A stretch of 64,000 nucleotides of DNA from Leptolyngbya boryana PCC 6306 (GTDB lineage Bacteria; Cyanobacteriota; Cyanobacteriia; Leptolyngbyales; Leptolyngbyaceae): positions 347,863 to 411,862 of the forward strand of contig NZ_KB731326.1 in the NCBI RefSeq assembly GCF_000353285.1, in the 5' to 3' direction. A program made the position numbers and the translations under genes. Under the pieces are notes generated by a model. The model was not told where the DNA came from, ran no database searches, and saw only the letters and a program-made list of their open reading frames with translations. This document shows, piece by piece, positions 44,421-54,500 of this stretch. Within the stretch, counting starts at the first letter, position 1. Every line of letters begins with the position of its first letter.

Positions 44421-44548
44421 TCCCAACCGTCATTATTGAAGATATAGAACATGACATTAACACCTGTTCTATTTTATTTGCGCTGTGAATCAAACAAGTG
44501 ATTCCCCCGCTTATTCTTTGGTGATTTAGTCAGGACACTAGGAGCTTT

Positions 44549-44878
44549 ATGATGAAGAGATTTGTTTTTGGTGCTGCTCTAGCGATCGGCATCGTATCCT
44601 TCGGTGCAGTTGCATCTGCGAATCCGCGCGGTGTTTCGGCTGGAACTACCGGACAGTCAGTAATGCGATCCTTCGAGACTAAGCAGCGTGACCAATCTAG
44701 TCAACAAGTCAACCCACAAAGCAACGCTAATCCAGATCAACCCTCATCTGTTTCTGCTGTTTCAACTCAACAGTTCGCTAAAGCCAGCCGTAGAGGTTCT
44801 TGCACACTGCGACCTGTAACCGCAGGAGGACAAGCAAAAGAGGCATTAGCCGCTGTGCAGGCTTGTCCGAATCAGTAG
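44549..44878 (+). CDS. Small secreted C-X20-C protein (module B)
   Basis: 109 residues (the second ATG at 44552 is equally possible, SD AGGAG). A signal peptide ends VASAN, the middle is a Gln/Asn/Ser-rich linker, and the end is CTLRPVTAG followed by a second Cys exactly 20 residues after the first. It is paralogous to the 17856 product through TTG-S-R and CxL(K/R)PVTAG. The next gene is a DUF2808 copy, as in module A. Confidence 0.72.
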   Translation: MMKRFVFGAALAIGIVSFGAVASANPRGVSAGTTGQSVMRSFETKQRDQSSQQVNPQSNANPDQPSSVSAVSTQQFAKASRRGSCTLRPVTAGGQAKEALAAVQACPNQ

Positions 44879-44933
44879 ACAGATTCTCTCAAACGCTCAC
44901 CCTTAAACTCTTTTACAACTTAGGAGAATGTTC

Positions 44934-45407
44934 ATGAAACGGTTTCTTTCAGTTGCAACCGCCACGATCGTCCTGCTTGCTTTTGGTACTGCCGCTCAAG
45001 CTTCTAGCAATGCGAAAGTTCCTCATCTTGCGGGCAGCTCTTCTGATCTCAACAATGCTAAGTTTCAACCTGGAAACTACTCGCTGAAAGTTCATGTGAT
45101 GGGACAAGAAGTTTCAGCTTTGATGGTTGAAGCACAAGACTCTGTTCGACTCAGCAAAAACATTCAAGTCTTTGACCAATTCAACAAGCCCATCGCTGCA
45201 ACTGTTTCTATGAATGGACAAATGGCAACGATCACATTTGCTCAACCCGTTAAACCCGATACGAGTCTCAGAGTTGAATTGCGAAATGTTCAAAACCCCA
45301 ATGCACTGCCGACGGCTTTCTTTTCAGTCAGTAGTCAGGTGGTTGGACTCGGTTCTGAAATCGCTTTAGGAACCACCCAAGTCACAACGCGCTATGGTCG
45401 CATCTAA
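44934..45407 (+). CDS. DUF2808 secreted protein (copy 3)
   Basis: 157 residues from ATG at 44934, with AGGAGA six bases upstream. A signal peptide ends AAQASSN, followed by VPHLAGSS, NNAKFQPGNYSLKVHVMG, NGQMATITFAQPVKPD and EIALGTTQV. It is closest to copy 1 (both share the NAxFQP and KxHVMG blocks). It is coded 55 bases after the C-X20-C gene, on one transcript, and is followed by a TTTCAT-type box for the sigma factor. Confidence 0.85.
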   Translation: MKRFLSVATATIVLLAFGTAAQASSNAKVPHLAGSSSDLNNAKFQPGNYSLKVHVMGQEVSALMVEAQDSVRLSKNIQVFDQFNKPIAATVSMNGQMATITFAQPVKPDTSLRVELRNVQNPNALPTAFFSVSSQVVGLGSEIALGTTQVTTRYGRI

Positions 45408-45419
45408 AACGATCGTAAA

Positions 45420-45436
45420 TTTCACAGTGTTTTCAT
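45420..45436 (+). promoter_or_regulatory. TTTCAC-AGTGT-TTTCAT box upstream of sigma factor
   Basis: One mismatch from consensus; it lies 145 bases ahead of the likely start of the module B sigma factor, with CATAATG downstream. Confidence 0.6.
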
Positions 45437-45508
45437 CGTGATCGATCATAATGATTCCTTGAGACTGAGACTTGAACGAATCGAGGCTTAGGTCTCACAC
45501 CAATTTTT

Positions 45509-45551
45509 ATCTGAAGTTTCCAGCTTGGAGGCTTCAGATTTTTTGAATGTT
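45509..45551 (+). terminator. Terminator-like hairpin in the sigma-factor leader
   Basis: ATCTGAAG and CTTCAGAT pair, with an inner TCCA/TGGA stem, and TTTTTTG follows. It lies after the promoter box at 45420 and before the ribosome site at 45572, so it may attenuate the sigma transcript rather than only end the DUF2808 one. Confidence 0.72.
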
Positions 45552-45581
45552 TTTTGTCAGGTTGCTGCTTTGAGGCATTTT

Positions 45582-46535
45582 ATGGAGACAGACCACACGA
45601 TTTCTGATTCAATGCAGCTTTACTTGCGCGATATTGGTCGATTTCCCCTGCTCAGCGCGGCTGAAGAATTGCAATACGGTCAGCAAGTTCAAACTTTCAT
45701 GCAACTTCAGCAGTTGAAAGCCACGATCGCGGATCAGTTACAACGAGAGCCGTCGATCGCAGAATGGGCAACCGCAGCAAAGCGAACTGAAACCGACCTC
45801 ACTGAAGCGATCACGGTTGGAAATCAAGCAAAACGGAAACTACTTGAGTCAAACTTGCGATTTGTGGTGTCGATCGCGAAGCGCTACCAAAAGCGAAACG
45901 TTGACTTACTCGATCTGATTCAAGAAGGCTCACTTGGGCTAGAACGGGCGATCGAGAAGTTTGACCCAGCGAAGCAATATCGATTTTCAACCTATTCGTA
46001 CTGGTGGATTCGACAGTCAATTACTCGCTATTTGGCTCTTCACTCGCGCACTCTGCGGCTTCCCACTCATGTGACCGAAAAGCTGAACAAAGTCAAAAAG
46101 GCTCAACGAACTTTATCACAGCAACTTAGACGGACTGCTACAGCTTCAGAAATTGCCCAGGAAACCAACTTATCACCGGAACAGATTCGAGAATACTTCA
46201 TTGTTGCAAAGTATCCTCGTTCGCTTGATCAGCCGATTTCTAAGGCTCAGGAAGCAGTCTTACAAGATTTGCTCGAATCTGAATACGCTTCACCAGAGGA
46301 GGATTTAACCCGATCAATGCTGCAACAGGATATTCAATCTGCGCTCGATCGTCTATCTGAAAGAGAGCGAAAAATTCTCACCCTGCGATTTGGGCTGGTC
46401 GATGGAAAGGCTTTATCTCTTTCTCAAATCGGCATTCAGCTACATCTCAGCAAAGAGCGAGTTCGACAATTGGAGCGGCAAGCGCTTGGAGATTTGCGTC
46501 AGAGAGGGCACTTACAGCTTTACCTCATGTCTTGA
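45582..46535 (+). CDS. Group 2 sigma-70 factor (module B)
   Basis: 317 residues from ATG at 45582, which has GAGG six bases upstream; a TTG at 45525 lies inside the leader hairpin. Region 1.2 is MQLYLRDIGRFPLLS, region 2 LRFVVSIAKRYQKR to FSTYSYWWIRQSITRYL, region 3 LPTHVTEKLNKVKKAQ and region 4 LSKERVRQLERQALGDLRQ. It is closely similar to the module A sigma factor. Having two such factors with similar box-containing promoters suggests a feed-forward step in the regulon. Confidence 0.92.
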   Translation: METDHTISDSMQLYLRDIGRFPLLSAAEELQYGQQVQTFMQLQQLKATIADQLQREPSIAEWATAAKRTETDLTEAITVGNQAKRKLLESNLRFVVSIAKRYQKRNVDLLDLIQEGSLGLERAIEKFDPAKQYRFSTYSYWWIRQSITRYLALHSRTLRLPTHVTEKLNKVKKAQRTLSQQLRRTATASEIAQETNLSPEQIREYFIVAKYPRSLDQPISKAQEAVLQDLLESEYASPEEDLTRSMLQQDIQSALDRLSERERKILTLRFGLVDGKALSLSQIGIQLHLSKERVRQLERQALGDLRQRGHLQLYLMS

Positions 46536-46614
46536 ATGTCAAGCGTATTTTTGCAGCACTTCTTTCAGAGGATTGGAACGAATTCCTTATATAACGACAT
46601 CAAACTTCAAGTTT

Positions 46615-46631
46615 TTTCATCCTACTTTCAT
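46615..46631 (+). promoter_or_regulatory. TTTCAT-CCTAC-TTTCAT box upstream of RND operon
   Basis: A perfect repeat 66 bases before the RND adaptor start. Confidence 0.7.
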
Positions 46632-46697
46632 CGCACTGTGAAAAATTAGTTAAGTGAGGCTGCTTTTCCTTTGACCTTATCTGAGCGAGGACTCTCC

Positions 46698-48359
46698 ATG
46701 AAATCGATTCGCCGTTCTAAATCCGTATTGTCGAGCGTAATTTTCAGCTTGCTCCTGGCAACGACACCCACAATGGTTCTAGCAGGTCCAGGACATGATC
46801 ACGGCGCTGGTAGCTTCAAAGAAGACGCAACTCAGACGGGCGGAGCCGTGAAGGTGGATGGCGAAACGGCGAAGCGAATGGGATTAAAAGTAGAGCCAGT
46901 CACTCGTCAGCGATTACCGTTTGGCGTGCAAACGACTGGACAAATCGAGACATTGCCGAACAAGCGGGTTCAGGTGACAAATCCGACCGGGGGAACCGTG
47001 ATTCGGATGTTCGCTCAGCCTGGAGACAAGGTACAAGCGGGACAAGCGATCGCACTCATTTCGAGTCCTGATTTAGCAACGTTGCGAACCGAAGCTCAGG
47101 ACCGCAGAACTTCAGCCGTTGGGAGTGTGCAGCAAGCAGAGGCTGATCTGAGACTGGCGCAAAAGAATCTCGATCGACAAAGAGCGATCGCAGAAAAAGA
47201 AATTCAACAAGCCAGATCTTCGCTAGACTTTGCGCGAGAAAGTTACACCAAAGACCAAGAACTCGCGAAACAAGGTGCATTGCCGCAACGAAACGCGCGC
47301 GAATCTCAAACGAAATTGACGCAAGCACAGGCAGAATATTCGAGAGCCGAAAGTCGATTAGAGGTTTCAGAAGCACAAGCACAGTTAGAACGCGCTCAAG
47401 CAGCATTGGAAACAGCACGATCGCAAGTTGAACTGAGTGGTCAAACCTACGAGACTCGCTTACGTCAACTTGGTGCAAATGCGAATCCTGACGGCACGAT
47501 TACGGTTACGGCTCCAATTTCAGGAACAGTTGCCAGTCGCGAAACGACACCTGGAGAATCCGCTCAAGACGCGGGGAAAGTCTTGATGACGATCGTGGAT
47601 AGTCAAGCAGTGATGGCGAGTGCCAATGTCTACGAGAAGGACTTAGAGAAAATCTCCGAAGGTCAGCAGGTGCGGGTCACAGTAGCAAGTTTGCCGAACA
47701 AATCATTTACCGGACGGATCAAAACCATCGGCTCAACGGTTGAGGGTGAAACTCGTGTCGTCCCAGTTCGAGCAGAACTCGATAACTCCAGTGGAATGCT
47801 CAAGCCTGGAATGTTTGCTCAGATCGAAGTATTAACCGACAAAACTCCAGTTGCAGTGTTAGCGGTTCCCCGTTCTGCGATCGTCGAAGTCAACAAGAAA
47901 AACATGGTTTATGTTCAAAACGGCAATGACTTCAAAGCCGTTGATGTTGAGCTAGGACGAACCTCCGGCGATTGGGTCGAAATTACTAAAGGATTGTTTG
48001 ACGGTGATATGGTTGTGACCCAACGAGCGAATCAGCTTCAAGCTCAATCGCTTCGGGGTGGCGGCGAAGCAGAAGGCGGACATAGCGACGAGAAAGCTCC
48101 TGAAACAACCAATTCTGCACTGCCGATTCCAGGTTGGGCAATGGCAGCAGGCGGCGGAGCCATTATGCTTGGAACCTTTTTGGGTGGAATGTATGTTGCA
48201 AGACGACGAATGCAGTCTATGATCGCTCAAACGCAACTTGCCAATACTCACGGCTGGGAGCATCCACAAATTATCGATGGAGAAGGTGGACATCCTGTGA
48301 TTCCATTCAGAAAAATTGTTCACGATTCCGACGACAAGAATCAGCGAGAAGAAGCTTAA
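46698..48359 (+). CDS. RND efflux adaptor (CusB/CzcB-like) with extra C-terminal TM
   Basis: 553 residues from ATG at 46698. A signal peptide ends VLAGPGHDHGAGS with a His pair. Then come an HlyD/MFP barrel-sandwich, a long coiled coil (about 150-260, with Ala/Gln/Glu heptads), the remaining lipoyl half and a beta-barrel. Unusually, a helix follows near residues 480-505 (GWAMAAGGGAIMLGTFLGGM) and then a ~40-residue tail, which would anchor the protein at its C-terminus; most such adaptors end in the periplasm. First gene of the pump operon, 35 bases before the first RND gene. Confidence 0.88.
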   Translation: MKSIRRSKSVLSSVIFSLLLATTPTMVLAGPGHDHGAGSFKEDATQTGGAVKVDGETAKRMGLKVEPVTRQRLPFGVQTTGQIETLPNKRVQVTNPTGGTVIRMFAQPGDKVQAGQAIALISSPDLATLRTEAQDRRTSAVGSVQQAEADLRLAQKNLDRQRAIAEKEIQQARSSLDFARESYTKDQELAKQGALPQRNARESQTKLTQAQAEYSRAESRLEVSEAQAQLERAQAALETARSQVELSGQTYETRLRQLGANANPDGTITVTAPISGTVASRETTPGESAQDAGKVLMTIVDSQAVMASANVYEKDLEKISEGQQVRVTVASLPNKSFTGRIKTIGSTVEGETRVVPVRAELDNSSGMLKPGMFAQIEVLTDKTPVAVLAVPRSAIVEVNKKNMVYVQNGNDFKAVDVELGRTSGDWVEITKGLFDGDMVVTQRANQLQAQSLRGGGEAEGGHSDEKAPETTNSALPIPGWAMAAGGGAIMLGTFLGGMYVARRRMQSMIAQTQLANTHGWEHPQIIDGEGGHPVIPFRKIVHDSDDKNQREEA

Positions 48360-48394
48360 TCCTTCATCCCTAACCCTTCAAAGATAGTCCTGAT

Positions 48395-51300
48395 ATGTTA
48401 AATGCCATTGTCAAATGGGCGATCGCACAGCGCTGGCTCGTTGTGATTGGCGCGATCGTCGTTGTGTTCTGGATTGGGCGCACTGTGACTCAGATGCCGC
48501 TTGATGTGCTGCCGTCATTCGCTCCGCCGCAAATCGAAATTCAAACTGAAGCACCAGGACTCGCTCCCGAAGAAGTCGAATCGCTGATTAGTTTGCCGCT
48601 CGAAAGCTCGATCAATGGAACGCCTGGAGTCACAACTGTAAGATCGTCGTCTGCGGCTGGAATTTCCGTAGTTAGAGTGGTCTTTAGTTGGGGCACTGAC
48701 ATCTACAAAGCGCGGCAGTTAGTGACAGAACGATTGCAGCTTGCTCAAAGTAAGCTACCGGAAGGAGCCGCAGCCCCGCAAATATCGCCGCCGACTTCGC
48801 CGATCGGAACCGTGGTGAAATATGCTTTCACGACTGACGGGCAGACCTCAATGATGGAGCTACGACGGGCGATCGATTGGCAAGTCACAAATCGATTAAT
48901 GTCAGTTCCAGGTGTAAGTCAGGTGCTTGCATTTGGTGGGGATGAGCGACAGTTTCAAGTGTTAGTTGATCCTCAGAAGCTTAAAGCATTTAATGTATCG
49001 CTGAACCAAATTTCTGAGGCAGTTAGAAGCTCAAATAGTAATGCTTCCGGTGGCTACTTAATTACATCCGATCAAGAAACTTTAGTGCGAGGCATTGGAC
49101 GGGTTGAGAATTTAGACGATTTAAAGCAATCTGTGATTACCTCTCGTCAAGGCACTCCGGTTCGATTGATGGATGTGGCGGAAGTTCAGATTGGATCGGG
49201 GATTAAGCGCGGTGATGGTAGTCTCAACGGTCAGCCTGCCATCATTTTGATGGTGAACAAGCAGCCAATGGCAGATACGCCAAGTGTTGCTCGTGGAGTT
49301 GAAGCGGCAATCAAAGATTTAGAGCCTGGATTGCCTAAAGGAACGAAAGTGACACGCACGTTTCGGCAGGAAGAATACATTCAAACTTCTGTGGATAATG
49401 TGCGATCGGCATTAGTCGAAGGCGGCATCATTGTAGCGATTATTTTGATTCCCTTCTTGATGAATTGGCGCATTCTCGCTGTCTGTATTTCTGCCCTAAC
49501 TTTATCGTTGTTGCTGGGATTGTTAGCACTGAGTCTACTCGGTCAAAGTTTGAATACAATGACATTAGGGGGATTGGCAGTCGCGATCGGATCTGCGGTT
49601 GATGATGCGATCGTCTACGCCGAAAATGCGTTTCGTTGCCTGCGCGAAAATCGTCAATCTCCAAATCCTCGCTCTGCTTTGGAAGTGGTCTATCAGGGTT
49701 GTGCAGATTTAACCGATTCTGTCTTTGGAGCGACGTTAATTACAGTCGTTGTCTTTGCTCCGATTTTTGCACTGACAGGTGTTGAAGGCAGCATCTTCTC
49801 ACCGATGGGAATCGGTTATCTAGTCACCGTTCTTGCTTCAAGTTTGACTGCGGTAACGATCACGCCTGCACTATGTGCATTGTTATTACCTAGTGGGCGT
49901 TTACCGGATAACGAGACTTGGACAGCCCGATTTTTCAAACGCTTGTATGAGCCGCTGTTAATTTTCTCAATGCGGAAATCGACTTTGATCATTGCCACTG
50001 CATTAGGGGTAACAGTAGCTTCATTCGCAATCATTCCTGGATTGGGGCGAATTTTCTTACCTGAATTCCAAGAGCAAACGCTCGTCAATACACTAATGCT
50101 TTATCCAGGTTCTTCGCTTGATGCAACGAATAAAGCTGGTTTTGTCGTTGAAGAATCGCTGAAAGATGATCCGCGCTATAGCTATGTGCAATTGCGTTCT
50201 GGTCGAGCATTGGGGGATGGAGATGCAGCGGGTGTGAATTTAGCTCACTTAGATATCGGCTTGAGCGAAGAAGGGATGAAAAATCGTGCTGCCAGTATGG
50301 AGAAAATGCGCGAAGAGTTTAGCAAAATTCCTGGCGCGGCTCCGAACATTGGCGGCTTCATTTCACACCGAATGGATGAGGTACTGTCTGGGGTACGAAG
50401 CGCGATCGCAGTTAAAATCTTTGGCGCAGATCTCGATCAGCTTCGCACGATCGGACAACAGATCGAAGCTCAAATGAAGTCAATTGATGGCATTCTCGAT
50501 TTGCAGCTTGAACCTCAAGTCCCCATTCCACAAGTTCAAATCAAGTTTGACCGAGCGGCTGCTAGTCGATATGGTTTATCGGTTGGGGCATTGTCTGAAA
50601 CGATCGAGACGGCTCTAAATGGGCGCGTTGTCTCTCAGGTTTTGGAGAATCAGCAGACCTTTGATTTAGTCGTTTGGTTGAAACCAGAAGCACGGAATAG
50701 TTTAGAAACGATCGAGAATTTGTTGGTAGATACGGCAAATGGTCAGAAGATTCCACTCGCGCAAGTTGCCCGTGTTGTGAAGGGAACAGGACCGAATACA
50801 ATCAACCGCGAGAATGTTTCTCGTCTGATTGTGGTCTCTGCCAATGTCAAAGGGCGAGATTTAAGATCGGTTGTCAACGACATTCAAGCAAAAGTGCAAC
50901 AGAATGTCCAATTGCCTGCGGGATACTTCGTGCAGTACGGCGGACAGTTTGAAGCGGAAGAACGTGCAAGCCAAAACATTCTGCTCTTTAGCGCCATTGC
51001 ATTTGTAGTGATTACGGTGCTGATGTACTTTTCAGTGAAATCAATTCCTTCCACATTGATGATCATGGTGAATTTGCCCATTGGTTTAGTTGGGGGTGTG
51101 ATTGCAGTTGCGTTGTCTGGAGGAATTTTGTCGATCGCTTCGCTTGTCGGATTCGTGACGTTGTTTGGAGTTGCAACCCGCAATGGATTGCTGCTGGTCG
51201 ATAATTACAATGCTAAATTTGCAGAAGGAATGCCGCTAAAAGAGGTGATCATCAAAGGTTCTCAAGAGCGACTGAATGCAATTCTGATGACAGCGTTTAC

Positions 51301-51532
51301 CTCAGCATTGGGACTGTTCCCACTCATTGCTGAGGGCGGACCTGGAAAAGAAATTTTGCAGCCTTTATCGATCGTCGTTCTCGGTGGGTTGTTTACTTCA
51401 ACAGCACTCACGTTACTAATGCTGCCTGCTTTGTACGCCAAGTTTGGTAAAGTATTGTTCCCAAAGTCATCCGCCTCTATTGATCAGGCTGATACTCCTG
51501 GCATGTTGAAAGAGATAAACAGTAATGCTTAA
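48395..51532 (+). CDS. HME-type RND pump subunit 1 (CusA/CzcA-like)
   Basis: 1045 residues with the RND pattern: TM1 near 12-30, a large periplasmic loop, helices 2-6 at about 335-500, a second loop and helices 8-12. TM4 carries GGLAVAIGSAVDDAIVYAEN, with the acidic pair needed for proton use. ATG overlaps nothing upstream, but its stop overlaps the next pump by eight bases. With the adaptor it would drive metal export from the periplasm. No outer-membrane channel gene is beside it, so a chromosomal TolC-type partner would be needed. Confidence 0.92.
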   Translation: MLNAIVKWAIAQRWLVVIGAIVVVFWIGRTVTQMPLDVLPSFAPPQIEIQTEAPGLAPEEVESLISLPLESSINGTPGVTTVRSSSAAGISVVRVVFSWGTDIYKARQLVTERLQLAQSKLPEGAAAPQISPPTSPIGTVVKYAFTTDGQTSMMELRRAIDWQVTNRLMSVPGVSQVLAFGGDERQFQVLVDPQKLKAFNVSLNQISEAVRSSNSNASGGYLITSDQETLVRGIGRVENLDDLKQSVITSRQGTPVRLMDVAEVQIGSGIKRGDGSLNGQPAIILMVNKQPMADTPSVARGVEAAIKDLEPGLPKGTKVTRTFRQEEYIQTSVDNVRSALVEGGIIVAIILIPFLMNWRILAVCISALTLSLLLGLLALSLLGQSLNTMTLGGLAVAIGSAVDDAIVYAENAFRCLRENRQSPNPRSALEVVYQGCADLTDSVFGATLITVVVFAPIFALTGVEGSIFSPMGIGYLVTVLASSLTAVTITPALCALLLPSGRLPDNETWTARFFKRLYEPLLIFSMRKSTLIIATALGVTVASFAIIPGLGRIFLPEFQEQTLVNTLMLYPGSSLDATNKAGFVVEESLKDDPRYSYVQLRSGRALGDGDAAGVNLAHLDIGLSEEGMKNRAASMEKMREEFSKIPGAAPNIGGFISHRMDEVLSGVRSAIAVKIFGADLDQLRTIGQQIEAQMKSIDGILDLQLEPQVPIPQVQIKFDRAAASRYGLSVGALSETIETALNGRVVSQVLENQQTFDLVVWLKPEARNSLETIENLLVDTANGQKIPLAQVARVVKGTGPNTINRENVSRLIVVSANVKGRDLRSVVNDIQAKVQQNVQLPAGYFVQYGGQFEAEERASQNILLFSAIAFVVITVLMYFSVKSIPSTLMIMVNLPIGLVGGVIAVALSGGILSIASLVGFVTLFGVATRNGLLLVDNYNAKFAEGMPLKEVIIKGSQERLNAILMTAFTSALGLFPLIAEGGPGKEILQPLSIVVLGGLFTSTALTLLMLPALYAKFGKVLFPKSSASIDQADTPGMLKEINSNA

Positions 51533-54500
51533 CTCAATCGTTAAATGGTCGATCGCACAACGCTGGTTGGTAGTGCTGGCATCTATTCTAGTCAGCGTGT
51601 GGGGATTTCTCAACTTATCCCAGATGCCGCTAGATGTATTTCCAAGCTTTGCGCCTCCTCAGGTTGAAATTCAAGCGGAAGCGCCCGGACTCGCCCCGGA
51701 AGAGGTAGAAGCTCTAGTAACACGCCCGATCGAAAGTGCAATCAATGGAACACCCGGACTGGATAGCCTACGATCGTCCTCAGCCGTTGGACTGTCTGCG
51801 GTTCGAGCAACATTCAAGTGGGACACTGAAATTTACCGGGCACGTCAGCTTGTAGCGGAACGTTTGCAGCAAGTACGCGGACAATTACCTCAAGGCGTAA
51901 ACGATCCTGAGATTCTACCCATCAGTTCTCCACTGGCATGGACAGTCAAATATGCGTTTACCTCTGAAGCAACTCCGCTGATGGAGGTTTGGCGGATCGT
52001 AAATTGGCAGGTGAAAAATCGGTTACTAGCAGTTCCGGGTGTGAGTAATGTAGTGATTTTTGGCGGCGATGAGCGGCAATACCAAGTGCTGATCAATCCT
52101 GACAAACTCAAAGCCTTCAATGTGACGCTTGATGATGTCGTCAAAGCAACTTCCGCCGCAAACAGTAACGCACCCGGAGGATTCTTAATTACACGCGACG
52201 AAGAAACTGTGGTGCGCGGTGTTGGACGAGTAGAATCGGTCGAGCAACTGAAGCGATCGGTGATCAAAGCCAAAGACGGTAAGCCTATCCTGCTAGAGCA
52301 AGTTGCTGATGTTCAAATCGGTTCTGCACTGAAGCGCGGAGATGGAAGTTTTGCAGGCAAGAAAGCCGTCGTTTTGACTGTCAATAAACAGCCGACTGCG
52401 GACACTCCAGCAGTCACAAAAGCAGTAGAAGCGGCGCTCGAAGAATTGAAGGAAAGCTTACCAAAAGATGTCAAAATCGCAACTACATTCCGACAGGAAG
52501 ACTTTATTGAAGCGTCGCTAAAAAACGTTGAAGAAGCACTGCGAGACGGAACGATTATTGTCTCTGTTGTGCTGATTCTGTTTCTAATGAACTGGCGTAC
52601 TGTTGTGATTAGTCTGAGTGCGCTTCCGGTGTCCTTGCTGCTGGGAATGTTGATTCTCAATTGGACGGGACAAGGCATCAATACGATGACGCTCGGTGGA
52701 TTAGTAGTCGCGATCGGATCAGTTGTCGATGATGCGATCGTCGATATGGAAAATGTCTACCGTCGCTTACGCGAAAATCAGCTATCCGACAATCCGCGCA
52801 ATCCCTTTCAAGTGGTGTTTGATGGCTCGGTTGAGGTTCGGGTCAGCGTTCTATTTGCAACGGTGATCATTGCAGTCGTTTTTGCGCCGATCTTTGCCTT
52901 GTCTGGAGTTGAGGGGCGAATTTTTACGCCGATGGGTGTTGCCTATCTTTTGTGTATCTTTGCTTCGACGCTGGTTGCATTGACGTTGACTCCTGCAATG
53001 TGCGCCTTGTTGCTCGTAAATCGCAGGCTTCCCAGTACCGAAACTTGGTTAGAACATAAAGCCCAACAACTCTACCGTCCTGCACTCCGATTCTCAATCC
53101 GACATCCCAAGACAATTATTGTTGGTTCACTAGCAGCTTTTGCTGCATCGCTTGTGATTCTGACGGGTGTAGGTCAGGTCTTTTTACCCGAATTTAACGA
53201 TCGTGCCCTTGTGATTGCAGCAACGCTGTATCCTGGCTCATCACTCGAAGAAACCAACCAAACCGGATTAGTACTAGAACAAGCTTTAGCTGGAAACCCC
53301 AACTTTGAAACAGTGCAGTTTCGCTCTGGACGCGCTCAAGGCGATGTCGAGGTTGCAGGCACAAATTCTGGTGAATTAGATGTTCAACTGAGTGAAGAAG
53401 GCGCAAAAGACCGCGAGAAAAGCATCGAGCAGATTCGCGAAGAGTTCAAGAGAATTCCGGGTGTCGCTTCTAACATTGGTGGATTCATTTCTCACCGGAT
53501 GGACGAAGTACTATCCGGAGTAAGAAGCGCGATCGCAGTGAAAATTTTCGGTCCTGATCTCGATCAGCTTCGTACACTTGGACAGCAAGTTCAGAGCGCA
53601 ATGGGCGAAGTGAAAGGATTAACAGATTTACAGCTTGAACCCCAAGTCCCTGTGAAACAGCTTCAGATTGAGTTTGATCGCGATGCGGCTGCACGATACG
53701 GCATTACGATTGGGGAATTGTCTGATCTGGTAGAAACTGGACTGAACGGCAAGGTTGTTTCTCAAGTCCTAGAAAATCAGCAAACCTTTGATCTTGTTGT
53801 ATGGTTTCAAGAACCTTATCGCAATAGCATCGATGTCATTCGGAATCTATTAGTCGATACTCCGAATGGACAGAAAGTTCCGCTAGCTCAAGTTGCCAAA
53901 GTCGATAACGGCAAAGGTCCGAACACCATCAATCGTGAAAACGTCTCTCGCTATATTGTGATTTCGAGCAATGTAGCAGGACGAGATTTAGGTTCAGCGA
54001 TTCAAGAGATCCGCACTAAGGTTAAACAAAACGTTCAACTGCCTGCGGGATACTATGTTGAATATGGCGGACAGTTTGAGGCACAGGAAGGTGCAACAAA
54101 AACGCTATTGTTAACGGGCGCAGTGGCACTTGTGGCAATCGCAGTTTTGTTGTACTTTGCGGTAAAATCTATTCCTGCCACGATGATGATTTTGGCGAAT
54201 TTACCATTAGCATTAGTTGGTGGAGTGTTGTCGATCGCGCTGACTGGAGGCATCCTTTCCGTTGCATCAATGGTCGGATTTATCACACTCTTTGGAGTAG
54301 CGGCTCGAAATGGATTGTTGTTAGTTGAGAATTATAATCAGCGATTGGCGCAAGGACAACCGTTAAAGGAAGTCTTGGTTGAAGGATCGCTCGAACGGTT
54401 AGTTGCGATTCTGATGACTGCCTTTTCGTCTGCATTAGGCATGGTTCCGTTAACCCTTGGTAGCGGTGCTGGTAAGGAAATTTTGCAGCCACTCGCGATC

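Noticed and set aside
45525..45581. Upstream start for the module B sigma factor
   Set aside because: The TTG is inside a hairpin with a T-tract, and region 1.2 starts just after the ATG at 45582.
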